Origin: Megalonaias nervosa
Taxonomy: Eukaryota; Mollusca; Bivalvia; Unionida; Unionidae
Assembly (NCBI GenBank): GCA_016617855.1
Contig: JAECUM010006730.1
Location: 1-64,000, forward strand
Direction of reading: 5' to 3'
DNA: 64,000 nucleotides
Under the pieces are notes generated by a model. It was not told the DNA's origin. It was given only the letters and a program-made list of their open reading frames with translations, and ran no database searches. The translations under genes were made by a program, and so were the position numbers. Every line of letters begins with the position of its first letter. Positions within the stretch are counted from its first letter, which is position 1. Shown here piece after piece: positions 22,383-32,061 of this stretch.

Positions 22383-23128
22383 AAATAAATCTTTCAAAGG
22401 TTGACGTTGAAATTGCTGATTTGATTTTGCCGTCTGCAACATCTTTCACTGATTGCGGATGAATTTTATGATATTTTGCGACAGAATAAATTGATTTAGA
22501 ATGTATTTCTTCTCCAGTTTCAACATTTACTGATATAATTGATCTTTTAGGATTTTTAAAATTGGAACCATCAGAACTAGCTCCTCTTTTAGTGTTTTCT
22601 TTTGGTGTTACTAAATCTAAATTTTCAATGCGATTGTCTGTCTTAATTTTATTAATACGATCTATAACTAAAGCATTAGGTATTCGTCCATGAAAAACAT
22701 CATAAATAAATCTGTGATTTATAACCAACTTTATCAGTTTTTATTCCACGAACTACTGAATGTAAATAACTATTTTCATTCAAACTTCCAACAACATTTT
22801 TTGTTTTCATATTTCGAATAATCCTGCGATCGTTAGCGTCATATAAATCAAACACGGGATGCGTTTGAAATTCGTTTTGTAAAGATAAATTCTCAATATT
22901 ATCATCATTAACTGCGCCGTTTACTCGATAGACTCGATAGACTCTTTGTCCAGCTGGAATATCTCCGCAAAACAAAGTATAAATAAAATCTTTCCTAAAT
23001 ATTTCAATTCTATCTGTATCATCTCCTTTTACTGAGATTTTAATTCCAGCTGGAGTTACTTTACCAAAAGGTTTTTGATATTTTACGTGAATAACCGAAC
23101 CTAACATATTTCCAGCATATAAGTGCAT
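22366..23128 (-). pseudogene. Double HNH/NUMOD1-like protein, frameshifted once
   Basis: Two minus-strand frames (23128-22700 and 22728-22366) join near 22715 and give two tandem modules. Module 1 has an HNH-like half (FIYTLFCGDIPAGQRVY, then NDDNIENLSL) and a tail 'DANDRRIIRNMKTKNVVGSL'. Module 2 has HRFIYDVFHGRIPNALVIDR, then NRIENLDLVTPKENTKRG, and a NUMOD1-like tail 'ETGEEIHSKSIYSVAKYHKI' with 'HPQSVKDVADGKIKSA', a helix-turn-helix DNA-binding type. HNH/NUMOD proteins are site-specific (homing-type) nucleases. The central His of the HNH motif is absent in both modules as they now read, so catalysis is doubtful. It sits between the integrase region and the polymerase, which is read from the opposite strand. 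Confidence 0.7.
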
Positions 23129-23265
23129 TTTGGGTGAACATAATAATATTCTTGCTCATTTGCTGTCATATTTTCTGTGATTATATTATATTAGCATTTT
23201 ATTTCTTTAATTGAAAAATATATAAAAATATCAATTAAATATAAAAATACTATACATATAATATA

Positions 23266-26200
23266 ATGTTAAAATTGAGAGATATTGCCAAGAAGAGCCT
23301 AATAAAAGCAAAAAGAAATTGCTACAGCATTTTTCGGCTACGACAACAGTTAGAAATTGGATAATCAAAATGTTTTAGAAAATTTTAATTCCACAAATTT
23401 ATTTCGTCTTTTGCAACCTGTTATATCAAAAGAACTTGCAGCTCATAAAAGTATCAAACTAATAGTATAGTAGCATATGATTTTAACAAAATTACACGCA
23501 ATTGAAAAGGATGTAATTGATATAATTTTTGAAAACACAAATTTCGACAGGGAAATTTCAGAACCATATCTGACAGCTAAATCACGAAAAATATTAACTG
23601 GAACAAATATTTCCTCGGTTGCAGATGAAATACATCAAGAAATAAATAAAAAAATTATATGAATTTACTTCATCACGTCAGGTTGGAAATTTGAAATGAT
23701 AAAAGAAGTTTTATTTCACACAATAAAATATAACGTACCTCGCGGTAGTTCTTATGTTGATCTCCCTCAAAAAATCAAAAACAAAAATGTTGCATAAATG
23801 TCAGAAACAATGATAATGAATGCTATCGTTGAGCAATTATGTCTGCGAAACATCCTCAGAGTGACCACTGCGATCGGGTTGAAAAATATCTGCCGTACAA
23901 AGATGAGTTAAATTTTAATGGAATAACTTTTCCTGTAGCAGAAAATCAAATACCAAAGTTTGAAAAACAAAATAATATTTCAGTAAATGTTTTCGGACTA
24001 GATGAAAAAGAAAATGTTTACCCAAGATATATTTGAGAAAATGCTACACAAAAGACAATAAATTTATTATTTTACAAAGGACATTATTGCTTGATAAAAA
24101 TCTTTAGTGGACTAGTTGGCAGACAATATAATAAAAATAAAAATAAGAAATATTTCTGTTACAGATGTTTACAAGGTTTTTCTAAAGATGAAAAACTGCA
24201 AGAACATCTCAAATACTGTGTCAACGTTCAAAGAATAACCATGCCAGGAGAGAAAGAAAAAGTGTTAAAATTTAAAAATTATGATCATAAGCTAAGTATT
24301 CCTTTTGTAATTTATGCTGATTTTGAGTGTCTACTTGTTCCTGTGATCGGCGCAGAAAATAATCCACATAAATCAAGTACAAGAAAAATACAGCAACATG
24401 TCCCTTGTGGAGCAGCTTGTAAAGTAGTTTGTTGTGCTAACGATAATTTTGCAGGTCCAGTAAAGTTATACAGATGTAAAAATGGTGAGTCTGAAAGTCC
24501 GGCAGTATGGTTACTAAAAACTTTGATAAATGAAGTTAATAAGATCTCTAACAAATTATTCAAAACAGCTCCAATGAAAATAACATCCAAACAACAACTT
24601 GATTTTGATAATGCAGTTAATTGTCATATCTGCGAGAAGTTGTTGCCTGAACAAGGTTCAGGTGATAAAGTGCGGGATCACTGTCATCTGACCGGTCAGT
24701 ATCGAGGAGCAGCTCATAACAGTTGCAATTTAAAATTTCATGCTCCAGATTTTATTCCTGTAGTTTTACATAACTTTTGTGGCTATGACAGTCATAACAT
24801 TGTAGAAGCTTTTGACAATGAAGAAATTAAATCTAAACTAAATTAAATAATACAATAAAATATATTCAAACAATTTTGAAAAGTATATGTCAGTCACGCT
24901 CTGCAAATTGCGTTTCATTGACATTCTGCAATTTATGGCAGCACCATTAAATGAGCATGTAAACAGCGCTGCAAGCGCCGGCAGTAGTTTCGCTAACCTA
25001 AAAAGTTCCTTTGGAGAAAACAATGTCGATCTGACAAAAAAAGGTACCTTTCCGTATGAGCATCTCGATGACTGGAGCAGATTTAATGAAAATTCTCTTC
25101 CTGATAAAGATAAATTTTACTCGCAACTCAAAAATGAAAATGTTGCAGACGACGAGTACAAATATGCACAAGATATTTGGAATAAATTTAGTTGTAAAAC
25201 ATTTGGTGATTATCATAATTTATATTTAAAAACGGATGAATTACTACTAGCAGATGTTTTTGAAAGTTTTCGTCAAGTTAGTCATAAAAATTATGGATTA
25301 GATCCCTGTTGGTATTATTCTGCTCCAGGTTTGTCGTGGGACGCTCTACTAAAAACAAGTAAAATAGAATTGGATCTCCTGACAGATGTTGATATGTTTA
25401 ATTTTATTGAAAAAGGTATCAGAGGTGGAATTAGCGTTATAACAAAAAAAATATATATGCGGTAGCTAATAATAAATATCTGAAAAAGTATGATAAAAAT
25501 CTTCCATCAAATTACATTATTTAACTAGACTGTGTCAATTTGTATGGATATGCAATGTCAGAGCCAACGCCGTGCAGTGGTTTTCATTGGATAACTCCAG
25601 ATCAATTTCTTAAAGAAACTGAAAAAGATTTACCTAAAAGAATTAATAATAATTTTTCAGATATTTCATATTTTGTTGAAGTTGATCTAGATTATCCTAG
25701 TTCGTTACATGATCTACATAACGACTTCCCGTTTTGTGCGGAGTCTATGATAATAGATTACAGTTTACTATCACCTGAACAACGGGCAACGACAACAGCA
25801 AAAAATTCGATTGTTAATAAGCTAGTTCCAAATTTGCTAAATAAAAGAAATTATGTTATGCATTATAAAAATTTAAAACAAGCAGTAGATGCTGGGCTAA
25901 TTCTGAGAAAAGTTCATCGCGTACTAAAATTTAATCAATCGAGATGGATGTCAAATTATATTGACTTAAATACGAAAAGTCGCGCTGTGGCTAAAACTGA
26001 CTTTGAGAAAAACTTTTTCAAGTTGATGAACAATTCTGTGTTCGGTAAGACAATGGAAAATGTTAGAAGAAGAGTCAATACTGAGATTGTAAACGATATA
26101 AATCGCAGAAATAAATTAATTATTGATGACGGTTTTGTCAGTATGAAAATATTTAATGAAAATCTTGTTGCTATACAACGACGTGAAACAAATTTAAAGT

Positions 26201-26804
26201 TAAAGAAACCAATTTATGTTGGTGCAGCTTTACTTGATATATCAAAGTGGCTGTTGTATGATTTTCACTATAATTTTACCGAAAAGCAGTGGTCAGATTC
26301 GGAATTGTTATTTACTGATACAGATTAGCTAGTTTATAAAATAAAATGTGAAGATGTCTATCAAGATATTTATAAACACCGTGACCTATTTGATTTATCA
26401 AATTATCCAGAAAGTAGTGGATTTCATGATGATGCAAATAAAAAAGTTGTTGGTAAAATGAAAGACGAATTTATGTTTGTGCCAGTTAGAGAATTTGTTG
26501 GACTAAGAAGTAAAATGTATGCCGTAATTTTAGATGACAATAAACTGACAAAAAAAAGCGAAAGGTATTCCTCGTGGGTATGTAAAATAAATGTATGAAA
26601 TTTGATGACTTTAAAGCAGCGCTAAACAATAATGTCAGCTTTATCAAAACAAATGTTATCCGAACAAATCATCACAAACTTGAAACAGATACTATTATAA
26701 AACGTGCACTAAGTAATTTTGATGATAAGAGATACTGTGAGGACGGTATTAATACACTAGCTATTGGACATTACACCAGTACCAGCAGTGACATCTTTAA
26801 TTAA
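23266..26804 (+). pseudogene. Polinton family B DNA polymerase (protein-primed type), broken
   Basis: About 1,180 codons are spread over several frames. The N-terminal part (23266-24090) includes 'FHTIKYNVPRGSSYVDLP' and 'HPQSDHCDRVEKYLPYKDEL'. The 251-codon frame at 24091-24846 carries a zinc-finger-like YFCYRCLQGFSKDEKLQEHL, the Exo I-type motif YADFEC (residues 75-80), and an endonuclease VII-like zinc motif (CHIC, DHCHLTGQYRG, HNSCN). The 192-codon frame at 24887-25465 contains DELLLADVFESFRQVSHKNY. The 262-codon frame at 25540-26328 has the motif A region just upstream (LDCVNLYGYAMS), motif B 'MNNSVFGKTMENV' and motif C 'TDTD', followed at once by a TAG. The end is at 26595-26804. Breaks lie near 23370, 23660, 23795, 24035, 24840-24960, 25460-25530, 26326 and 26550. 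It cannot give a full protein. Confidence 0.92.
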
Positions 26805-26809
26805 TTTTG

Positions 26810-27484
26810 TCTAAACTTTAGAAATAATATTAGAAAATTTAACGTTAGCTGATGGAGTTAATAGCAAAATCAAAAAATTGTTGATTGACGGCCAGCAATT
26901 ATCATTTGAATTTAATAATGAAATTTCAGGTATCTGTTTTAGTAAATTTGATAGAATTAAACTCTCGCTTATCAAATCAGATGACAGTAAATCTTTTGAT
27001 TATCTTGAAAATTTGCGAGACGAGCTATATTGAAATACAATAATTTTCATGACCCGATCAGCCAGAAACAATACACAAAAATTAATATAGAATTAGATCG
27101 GTCAAAAGTTTTTGTAAAAGGTAGTAAGTATCTTCTTAATAAGATAGTAATGAAAGAGCTATTTGAATGTCATCGAAAAGTAAGTGGAAGAATTAAATTT
27201 GTCGTTGTTGTTGTTGTTGTTGTGGGGCTTAACGCCATTTTTCAGCACACGATAGGCTATACATGGCGGCCAGTATTAATGGTGGAGGAAGAAACCGGGA
27301 AATCCCCGGAAAGAACCATCGACCCACGAGAAGCTACTGGCAAGCTTTCTCACATATCCACATTCGCCGAATCTTAGACTCGAACCCACGCAGATAGAGG
27401 TGAGAAATTTTATTTGTATAATTATGATAATGAATTATTTTTAATAACAAATGTTGAAACTTTAATTATTAGAGAAGAAATATA
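26810..27484 (+). pseudogene. Polinton protein, unrecognised, interrupted by a SINE-like repeat
   Basis: After the polymerase, one frame reads 'EIILENLTLADGVNSKIKKL' then 'KFDRIKLSLIKSDDSKSFDY' and reaches a stop near 27031. The frame at 27030 continues coding-like (MKYNNFHDPISQKQYTKINI, NKIVMKELFECHRKVSG) until a SINE-like insertion at about 27197-27405. Coding character resumes as 'EKFYLYNYDNELFLITNVET' and ends at a stop at 27482-27484. No family recognised. Its place directly downstream suggests co-transcription with the polymerase. Confidence 0.45.
27197..27405 (+). mobile_element. SINE-like dispersed repeat inserted in the Polinton
   Basis: Begins with (GTT)n and contains 'ggggcttaacgccatttttc', 'ggctatacatggcggccagt', 'gaaagaaccatcgacccacg', 'actggcaagctttctcacat' and 'cgaacccacgcagatagagg'. 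The same order of blocks is found near 36825-37085 and 58515-58755, so it is a genomic repeat family. It splits a Polinton frame. A target duplication around AAATTT is possible but too short to be firm. Confidence 0.7.
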
Positions 27485-28100
27485 ACTCTGTCTGTCTTAT
27501 TTGTGTTTTTAAAAAGGGAGATAATACTGTCTTCCAGCTAGTGTAAATCGTTCGTGGTTATCAGACATAGTATATATAGCTAATGCAGTGCATTTGTCAA
27601 TTTCCAGACTCTGAAAGTCTGTCTGTCTGTAAGGCGCTGTATTAATGAAAATCATCTGGTATGAAATATTATAGTAATTTTATAACCTTAGGATGAGAAA
27701 TAATATGTTTGCCTGTAATGTATATAAAGCGGTGTATTAATGAGACTTATATAAAACAGGTGTGTAGAATATTTATCAATTTCCATGCTGTCTGTCTGTC
27801 TGTAATGTATCAATGATTTGGTTTTATGTACAAACCAATTTATTTTAACTAGAGCTTGGCTAATGCAGAGCATTACGGGACTAGAAGTCTGTTTGACTTG
27901 TAATGTATATAAGCCTTCGTATCAATCATTTTGTTTTATAGACGGTAATATATTTTAACCAGACCAAATGTATAAAATCATACATTTCTAAATTCATTTT
28001 ATAATAATGTTTTTTAAAGTTAAAAAATATAATGCTAATCTCATAGGAATTTTCTATTAGGTAACAATATAATAATTTCTCGAACGTATATCTATAACCG
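27485..28100. repeat. Polinton non-coding region with degenerate direct repeats
   Basis: Segments resembling 'ctgtctgtctgtaatgtata' plus 'taaagcggtgtattaatgag' recur three or four times between about 27590 and 27960, with 'ggctaatgcagagcattacg' and 'agctaatgcagtgcatttgt' as other shared blocks. No gene is supported. Minus-strand frames here are chance. Confidence 0.6.
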
Positions 28101-28104
28101 AATG

Positions 28105-28175
28105 TTATGGCTCTGTGTTAGAATGTTGGATTCTCATACTGACAAAGTGGGTTCGGTTCCCGTAACAAACGTAAT
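28105..28175 (+). other. tRNA-like sequence (relic)
   Basis: 'atggctctgtgttagaatg' resembles box A and 'gtgggttcggttcccgta' resembles box B, spaced as in a tRNA. An anticodon-loop-like 'tctcata' lies between. Acceptor stem pairing is not evident. It is probably a tRNA-derived repeat head or relic rather than a working tRNA gene. Confidence 0.45.
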
Positions 28176-28240
28176 CGACGGGTAGGCTCTAGAATGTCAA
28201 TTTTTCTAAAAGATTGGGGGGGGGGTCCGTTCCCCAAAAG

Positions 28241-28331
28241 ATTAATGTACACCTCTCATCACGTTAAACAACGTGGTGGGTGTTGTTTTGCACTCGCCCC
28301 GGGGTTTGATTTAAGGGGAGGCGTACATTAA
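28241..28331. repeat. Small foldback element (~90 bp)
   Basis: Ends 'ttaatgtacacctctc' and 'ggggaggcgtacattaaa' are near-perfect reverse complements. Inside is a second stem, 'cacgttaaacaacgtg'. It may be a small MITE or a structured signal. Confidence 0.6.
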
Positions 28332-28738
28332 ATTGAAAAACTTAGACAGCTCTCTGAGTTCCTAATATTTCATTTCTCACATTATCAATTCGCCGGCGAG
28401 TGTGTCTATGAAATGGAACCCCCTCAAAAATAAACAGTGGGGTGATAAAAGTTCGTAACCTTGTGACCTCACTAAAGGGAATATACTCAACAAAGGACAT
28501 TCAGAAAGAATGTTCGCCGGACAAAAAAGCCTCATAAGGTGCCTGTGGGCCATAAGAAAGGCCTTAACCAATGAAGAGTGCCTGTAGGCCATAAAAAGGC
28601 CTTATGCCATAAGAAAGGCATCAATGGAGGACTCTTAGGACCTTATGGTAAAGGCTTTACTGGTGATAAAGGGACCCTGTGGAATGGTAGACCGATTATC
28701 ATTGCTGCTGTTTATTTTTTGTGAAATATATTAGTATT
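28332..28738. other. Polinton stretch, no firm gene
   Basis: Contains three copies of 'gtgcctgtgggccataagaa' / 'gcctgtaggccataaaaagg'-type sequence near 28535-28620, rich in 'aaggcctta' palindromes. The plus strand shows a short Gly-rich run (GLLGPYGKGFTGDKGTLWNG) around 28625-28690, but stops surround it. No gene is claimed. Confidence 0.4.
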
Positions 28739-29081
28739 CGATATCTAAACTCTTCGATAATATCATAAATTCTATTTCACCTAAAGTAACTTGAAATTCC
28801 GGATTGCTATTAACAATATCTACAACATCTCTCATAAATTACATATCCGCCGGTCGATTAATTCCAGTTTCTCTGTAGTAAAATAAAGCTAAACATCTTT
28901 TAACAATTTCACTTGGTAAATAAAATATATGCAGGAAATTGTTAATGTAATATGGTTTTTCATAGCAAATTGGCTCCATTGTAACAACGTAGAAAATATT
29001 GTCAATATACTCCATAAAATCATCGATAATTTCAAAACCTGATAGCATGTCAATTACTTCATCAAATCTATTTACTTTCAT
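28739..29081 (-). pseudogene. Polinton protein next to the right TIR, one in-frame stop
   Basis: Opens MKVNRFDEVIDMLSGFEIID at 29081, passes 'FLHIFYLPSEIVKRCLALFY' and reaches TAA near 28839-28841. The same frame continues 'FMRDVVDIVNSNPEFQVTLG' and stops at about 28739, so the gene was probably about 113 codons. It is acidic and aromatic with no membrane segment. No family recognised. It lies just inside and co-oriented with the NUMOD1-like gene of the right TIR. Confidence 0.5.
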
Positions 29082-29108
29082 TATATCTAAAGTAATTTAT
29101 ATATCTAA

Positions 29109-29477
29109 TTAAAATATTTTCAGTAAGTTATATACTAGATGTTTAGAAATATCATTATCAACCATGTTGTCAATAAATGTCATTGGATCATCTGCCCATC
29201 CTGCTATTCTCTCATCATTTTCAGTTGCGAATAACCATACTGATCCATATTTGCTCGATAAATGATAACCAACATTTTTAATACAGTCGCTTTTTATTTT
29301 AGGTTTTATACCAGTATATTTTGAAGCTGATTTGATTGAAGTAAATCTTTTAAAAAATCTGTTTGTTAGATCAAATCCCACATGCCGTATTGGATTATAA
29401 TGATACATTATATATAATATTTTAGTGTTTAAATAGAAATAAATCTTAGGTTCGGGAACCTCTTTCCACCTCTCCAT
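29109..29477 (-). CDS. NUMOD1-like gene inside the right terminal repeat, intact
   Basis: An uninterrupted 122-codon frame. It opens MERWKEVPEPKIYFYLNTKI; a second start, MYHYNPIRHVGFDLTN, at residue 24 is equally plausible. Residues ~45-70 (FTSIKSASKYTGIKPKIKSD, then CIKN) fit the NUMOD1-type helix-turn-helix pattern of Ser-Ile-x-x-Ala, then Thr-Gly-Ile, then Ile-x-x-x-x. It ends with 'GYHLSSKYGSVWLFATENDE' and 'GWADDPMTFIDNMVDNDISK'. Nearly the whole gene is in the TIR and so has a frameshifted twin at 15268-15625. Its last few codons run past the TIR's inner edge. A DNA-binding role at the termini is an inference from fold and position. Confidence 0.6.
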   Translation of the reverse strand: MERWKEVPEPKIYFYLNTKILYIMYHYNPIRHVGFDLTNRFFKRFTSIKSASKYTGIKPKIKSDCIKNVGYHLSSKYGSVWLFATENDERIAGWADDPMTFIDNMVDNDISKHLVYNLLKIF

Positions 29478-29650
29478 AATTTGGGAGGGGGATGGGGGTT
29501 TCTGGTCTAGAATCCTCTTTCTCCGGCAAAATATTTTGTTACAACTTATTTATGCCAAAAAAGCTTGTAATATAAAAACATTTGTCGAAGAAGATAGCCT
29601 TCTGGTCCAGAAACCTCTTTTGGCTTAGAACCTCACCTTCATATACTACT
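29124..29650 (-). repeat. Polinton terminal inverted repeat, right
   Basis: Reverse complement of 15095-15628. The outer end reads (inward) agtagtatatgaaggtgagg. Confidence 0.95.
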
Positions 29651-29655
29651 GACAT
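29651..29655 (+). other. Target-site duplication, right copy (GACAT)
   Basis: Abuts the right TIR and matches 15090-15094. Confidence 0.7.
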
Positions 29656-30300
29656 GAATAATGTACGTACATAGGTTGCTTTGTTGTAAAATGTTAGCGC
29701 TATATAAAACAGTTTTGTGCCAATCATGGATATTTCCCCCATTCTCACACACACACACACTTAGGCGAGCACAAGAAAGAAAGAAAGAAAAAAAAGAAGG
29801 AAGGAAGAGTCAACATTTTTATAGAAATATATGTATGTTAACGAATGTTGGCACATTCTTTGTCTTCCGAGCGGTCAATAACCACTACTACGTTCCTTAA
29901 TTAATCTATCAAATATGCTGCATCAAATCATAACCTTAAAATTATTACTTGTCATTTTAAAATTTAGACACTTATTTCAGTAAAACCTTTTCATGCATAC
30001 TGAAATCTGACAAAAATTGCGCACATCCTAATGCAACACGTTGGTATGACATCTCGTTGTTATCGTCTGCGTGGTTTCCTTGTTTTTTTTGTTTGTTTGT
30101 TTTTGTAGTATTTCCGCCATTTGATTGAGAAGCGCAAAGTCAGTAAACGCAAAATAGCTGTCATTACACTTATGATCAAATACTGCGCTCGTATCTCCTA
30201 TGCTCTTATTGACTTCAAACAGTTTACCATTTTCTTAATTCAATCTCTACGGGCAGATATAAAAAAATTCCCACCAAGAGTAAGAAATACCGGGAGACAC
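29656..30300. other. Intergenic between Polinton and DDX23, no gene seen
   Basis: Holds a (CA)n stretch near 29748-29760, a purine-rich run at 29774-29808 and T-rich runs near 30080. No coding sequence recognised. Confidence 0.4.
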
Positions 30301-30420
30301 ATAGATTTCCGCTCTGTAGCGTGTTCTTGTTTTTCTTGTGGCCCAAAACGATTGCTACGCTTCCTGTGGTTAGAAGCAGACCAGTTTACAACGAATTCAG
30401 AACGTATTTTGCATTACAAG
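30300..30420 (+). other. Candidate non-coding first exon of DDX23
   Basis: This balanced-composition stretch ends 'attttgcattacaag' followed by 'gtattcg', a plausible 5' splice site at 30421. The first coding exon at 35452 has its acceptor 12 bp before the ATG, so a non-coding upstream exon must exist. This is one guess from position and composition only. Confidence 0.2.
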
Positions 30421-30739
30421 GTATTCGTTTGTGTCTGTACTTAAAGTGATTGTGCTTCTACACCACATGCAGGTTTTCTTTTCCCGAGGGAATTATGATC
30501 AGATGGATAAATACCGAATTCTTATTGGAATCGAGTGAAATTTGTAATATTGAAGTTCTGAAGAACTCGAAATTCGGCAACTTTACCGAAATCATGAAAA
30601 CATTGCCCACTTTGTCTAGGAATGAAAATCTTGTCCATAAATATATATGTGTTGTTGTTTAAATATTAGTGAATAACACATTTTAAACTTCTGTGTTTCT
30701 TAAAACTAAGTTCATATTTAAAGCCTTGACAAACTAGTA

Positions 30740-30832
30740 GGTCTCCACCTTTTTTTTCCTGGTGGTGGAGACCAACGATGTTTGGCACTATTTGTGATGG
30801 AGTTTTCTGCCCAAATAGTGTCGGACTATCGG
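30740..30832. repeat. Local inverted repeats (two stems)
   Basis: 'ggtctccacc' pairs with 'ggtggagacc', and 'ggcactatttg' pairs with 'caaatagtg'. These are short stems next to the larger foldback at 30990. Confidence 0.55.
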
Positions 30833-30989
30833 CCTCTCGCCAGTAATCAATAAATTTATTTGGACTGACCTCTGAATGCGGATGGCAAATAAAATCTCAC
30901 CTTCTTTTGACCCTTGGCATTAGATCAATCAAAACAGTTATTCTTTATAGCATTACTCTGTCAGAGCAGAACAACTGCGTATCCATCGG

Positions 30990-31193
30990 TTATTGACCGG
31001 AAATTTTAAATTGCTGATGAATGCAGCATCACTCCAAGGTAAGAGTAATGGTATGGTTTAACCATATCTCAGTCTCGAGCATTAGTTCCTAGTGATATAA
31101 TCCTCGCTAGACAGTCTCCATATGATACTCTCATCTAGGGTGATGCTGCCTTCCAAACATGCATCAGCAATTTAAAAATATCAGGTCAACATA
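30990..31193. mobile_element. Foldback MITE with ~45-bp inverted ends
   Basis: The left end 'attgaccggaaattttaaat' plus 'tgctgatgaatgcagcatca' matches the reverse complement of the right end 'tgatgctgccttccaaacat' plus 'gcatcagcaatttaaaaata' and 'tcaggtcaac'. It has no coding capacity, so it is non-autonomous. No target duplication is evident. Confidence 0.7.
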
Positions 31194-31567
31194 AAGATAG
31201 TTGGGTGCTAATTTTACATTCTTTTTGATGGTGTTGTGTTGATTTTACTGAATAAGCACTAAGGATTTTACAAACTTTAAAGTATAATGTGCTACACCTA
31301 CATAGCTGGCAGTGAAAATGACTCAAATATAACCATTGGGTAAACTCCTTCAGTGCAAAAAACAAAACCAGCATGAAAATTCCCACACTGGCAGTTGGGT
31401 CAAGCCCAGTATACAAGATAATGACTAAGCAAGTAGCTAATCATCCAGGATTATCTCATTTACATATCAAAGAAGCGGGATGGAATTAGGTGACAGGATG
31501 TTTATTTTAAATTAAAATTTTTAAAGGATAGCAGCAAGCATGAACTCCTGTTGGCACTGGGGCATGT

Positions 31568-31748
31568 ATTCATAAGTCGAGTTCAACTGCAAACTGCATG
31601 GGCCCAGATCTGCTGTCATATAATGTGCTGGCAGATTTGGACCTATGTAGTTAGGAGTGATCAAAAGAACATCAACATTGATCTGCTGGTGCATCATGCA
31701 ATGGCAGATCAGGGTCTGTGTTGCTTGCTGTTGGACCTGACGTATGAA
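31568..31748. mobile_element. Palindromic MITE-like repeat, copy 3
   Basis: Opens 'cataagtcgagttcaactgc' and closes 'gctgttggacctgacgtatg'. The interior has 'gcccagatctgctgtcatat' and 'gcagatcagggtctgtgttg'. The ends and the interior are each inverted. Confidence 0.75.
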
Positions 31749-31997
31749 TTAGTTTAAATGGCTATAAACAAGAGGATGATGTATATTTTGTTTTTAAATT
31801 TGTATGTTTGAGTACTTTTCAAAAGGTCATAGATGCCAGACCACTGTTTCACATTTACTCAAGAACTGGAAGATGACTACTGACAACAGGCAGCAAACAT
31901 GATGTGACCAGAGGTCAAGCTAGACCTCAATCTTTAATTTTTTTACAGGACAGGGAGAACTGACAGCTAAAGAGTGAGAAGTGGGAGCAAAGCAAGA

Positions 31998-32000
<3 letters not shown>

Positions 32001-32058
<58 letters not shown>
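32001..32058. repeat. (AT)n microsatellite
   Basis: Pure alternating AT run. Confidence 0.98.

Positions 32059-32061
<3 letters not shown>

Larger units (their letters stand above)
15095..29650 (+). mobile_element. Polinton/Maverick (adintovirus-like) element, decayed, complete ends
   Basis: The 14.56-kb element has terminal inverted repeats of about 530 bp starting AGTAGTATATGAA and a GACAT duplication outside both ends. Recognisable contents are a family B DNA polymerase of the Polinton type, an FtsK/HerA-like packaging ATPase, the C-terminal part of a chromodomain integrase, a tail-fibre-like protein, an HNH/NUMOD-like protein and small unrecognised genes. Polintons are self-synthesising DNA transposons related to adintoviruses. 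Both core replication and packaging genes have stops or frameshifts, the integrase core is missing and no capsid or protease gene is visible. The copy is therefore a relic. The length is just below the usual 15-20 kb, which fits internal deletion. Confidence 0.95.

Noticed and set aside
24312..24590. Minus-strand 92-codon frame
   Set aside because: Antisense shadow of the polymerase exonuclease domain.
28105..28175. Functional tRNA gene
   Set aside because: Box A and box B resemblance only; acceptor and anticodon stems do not pair convincingly.
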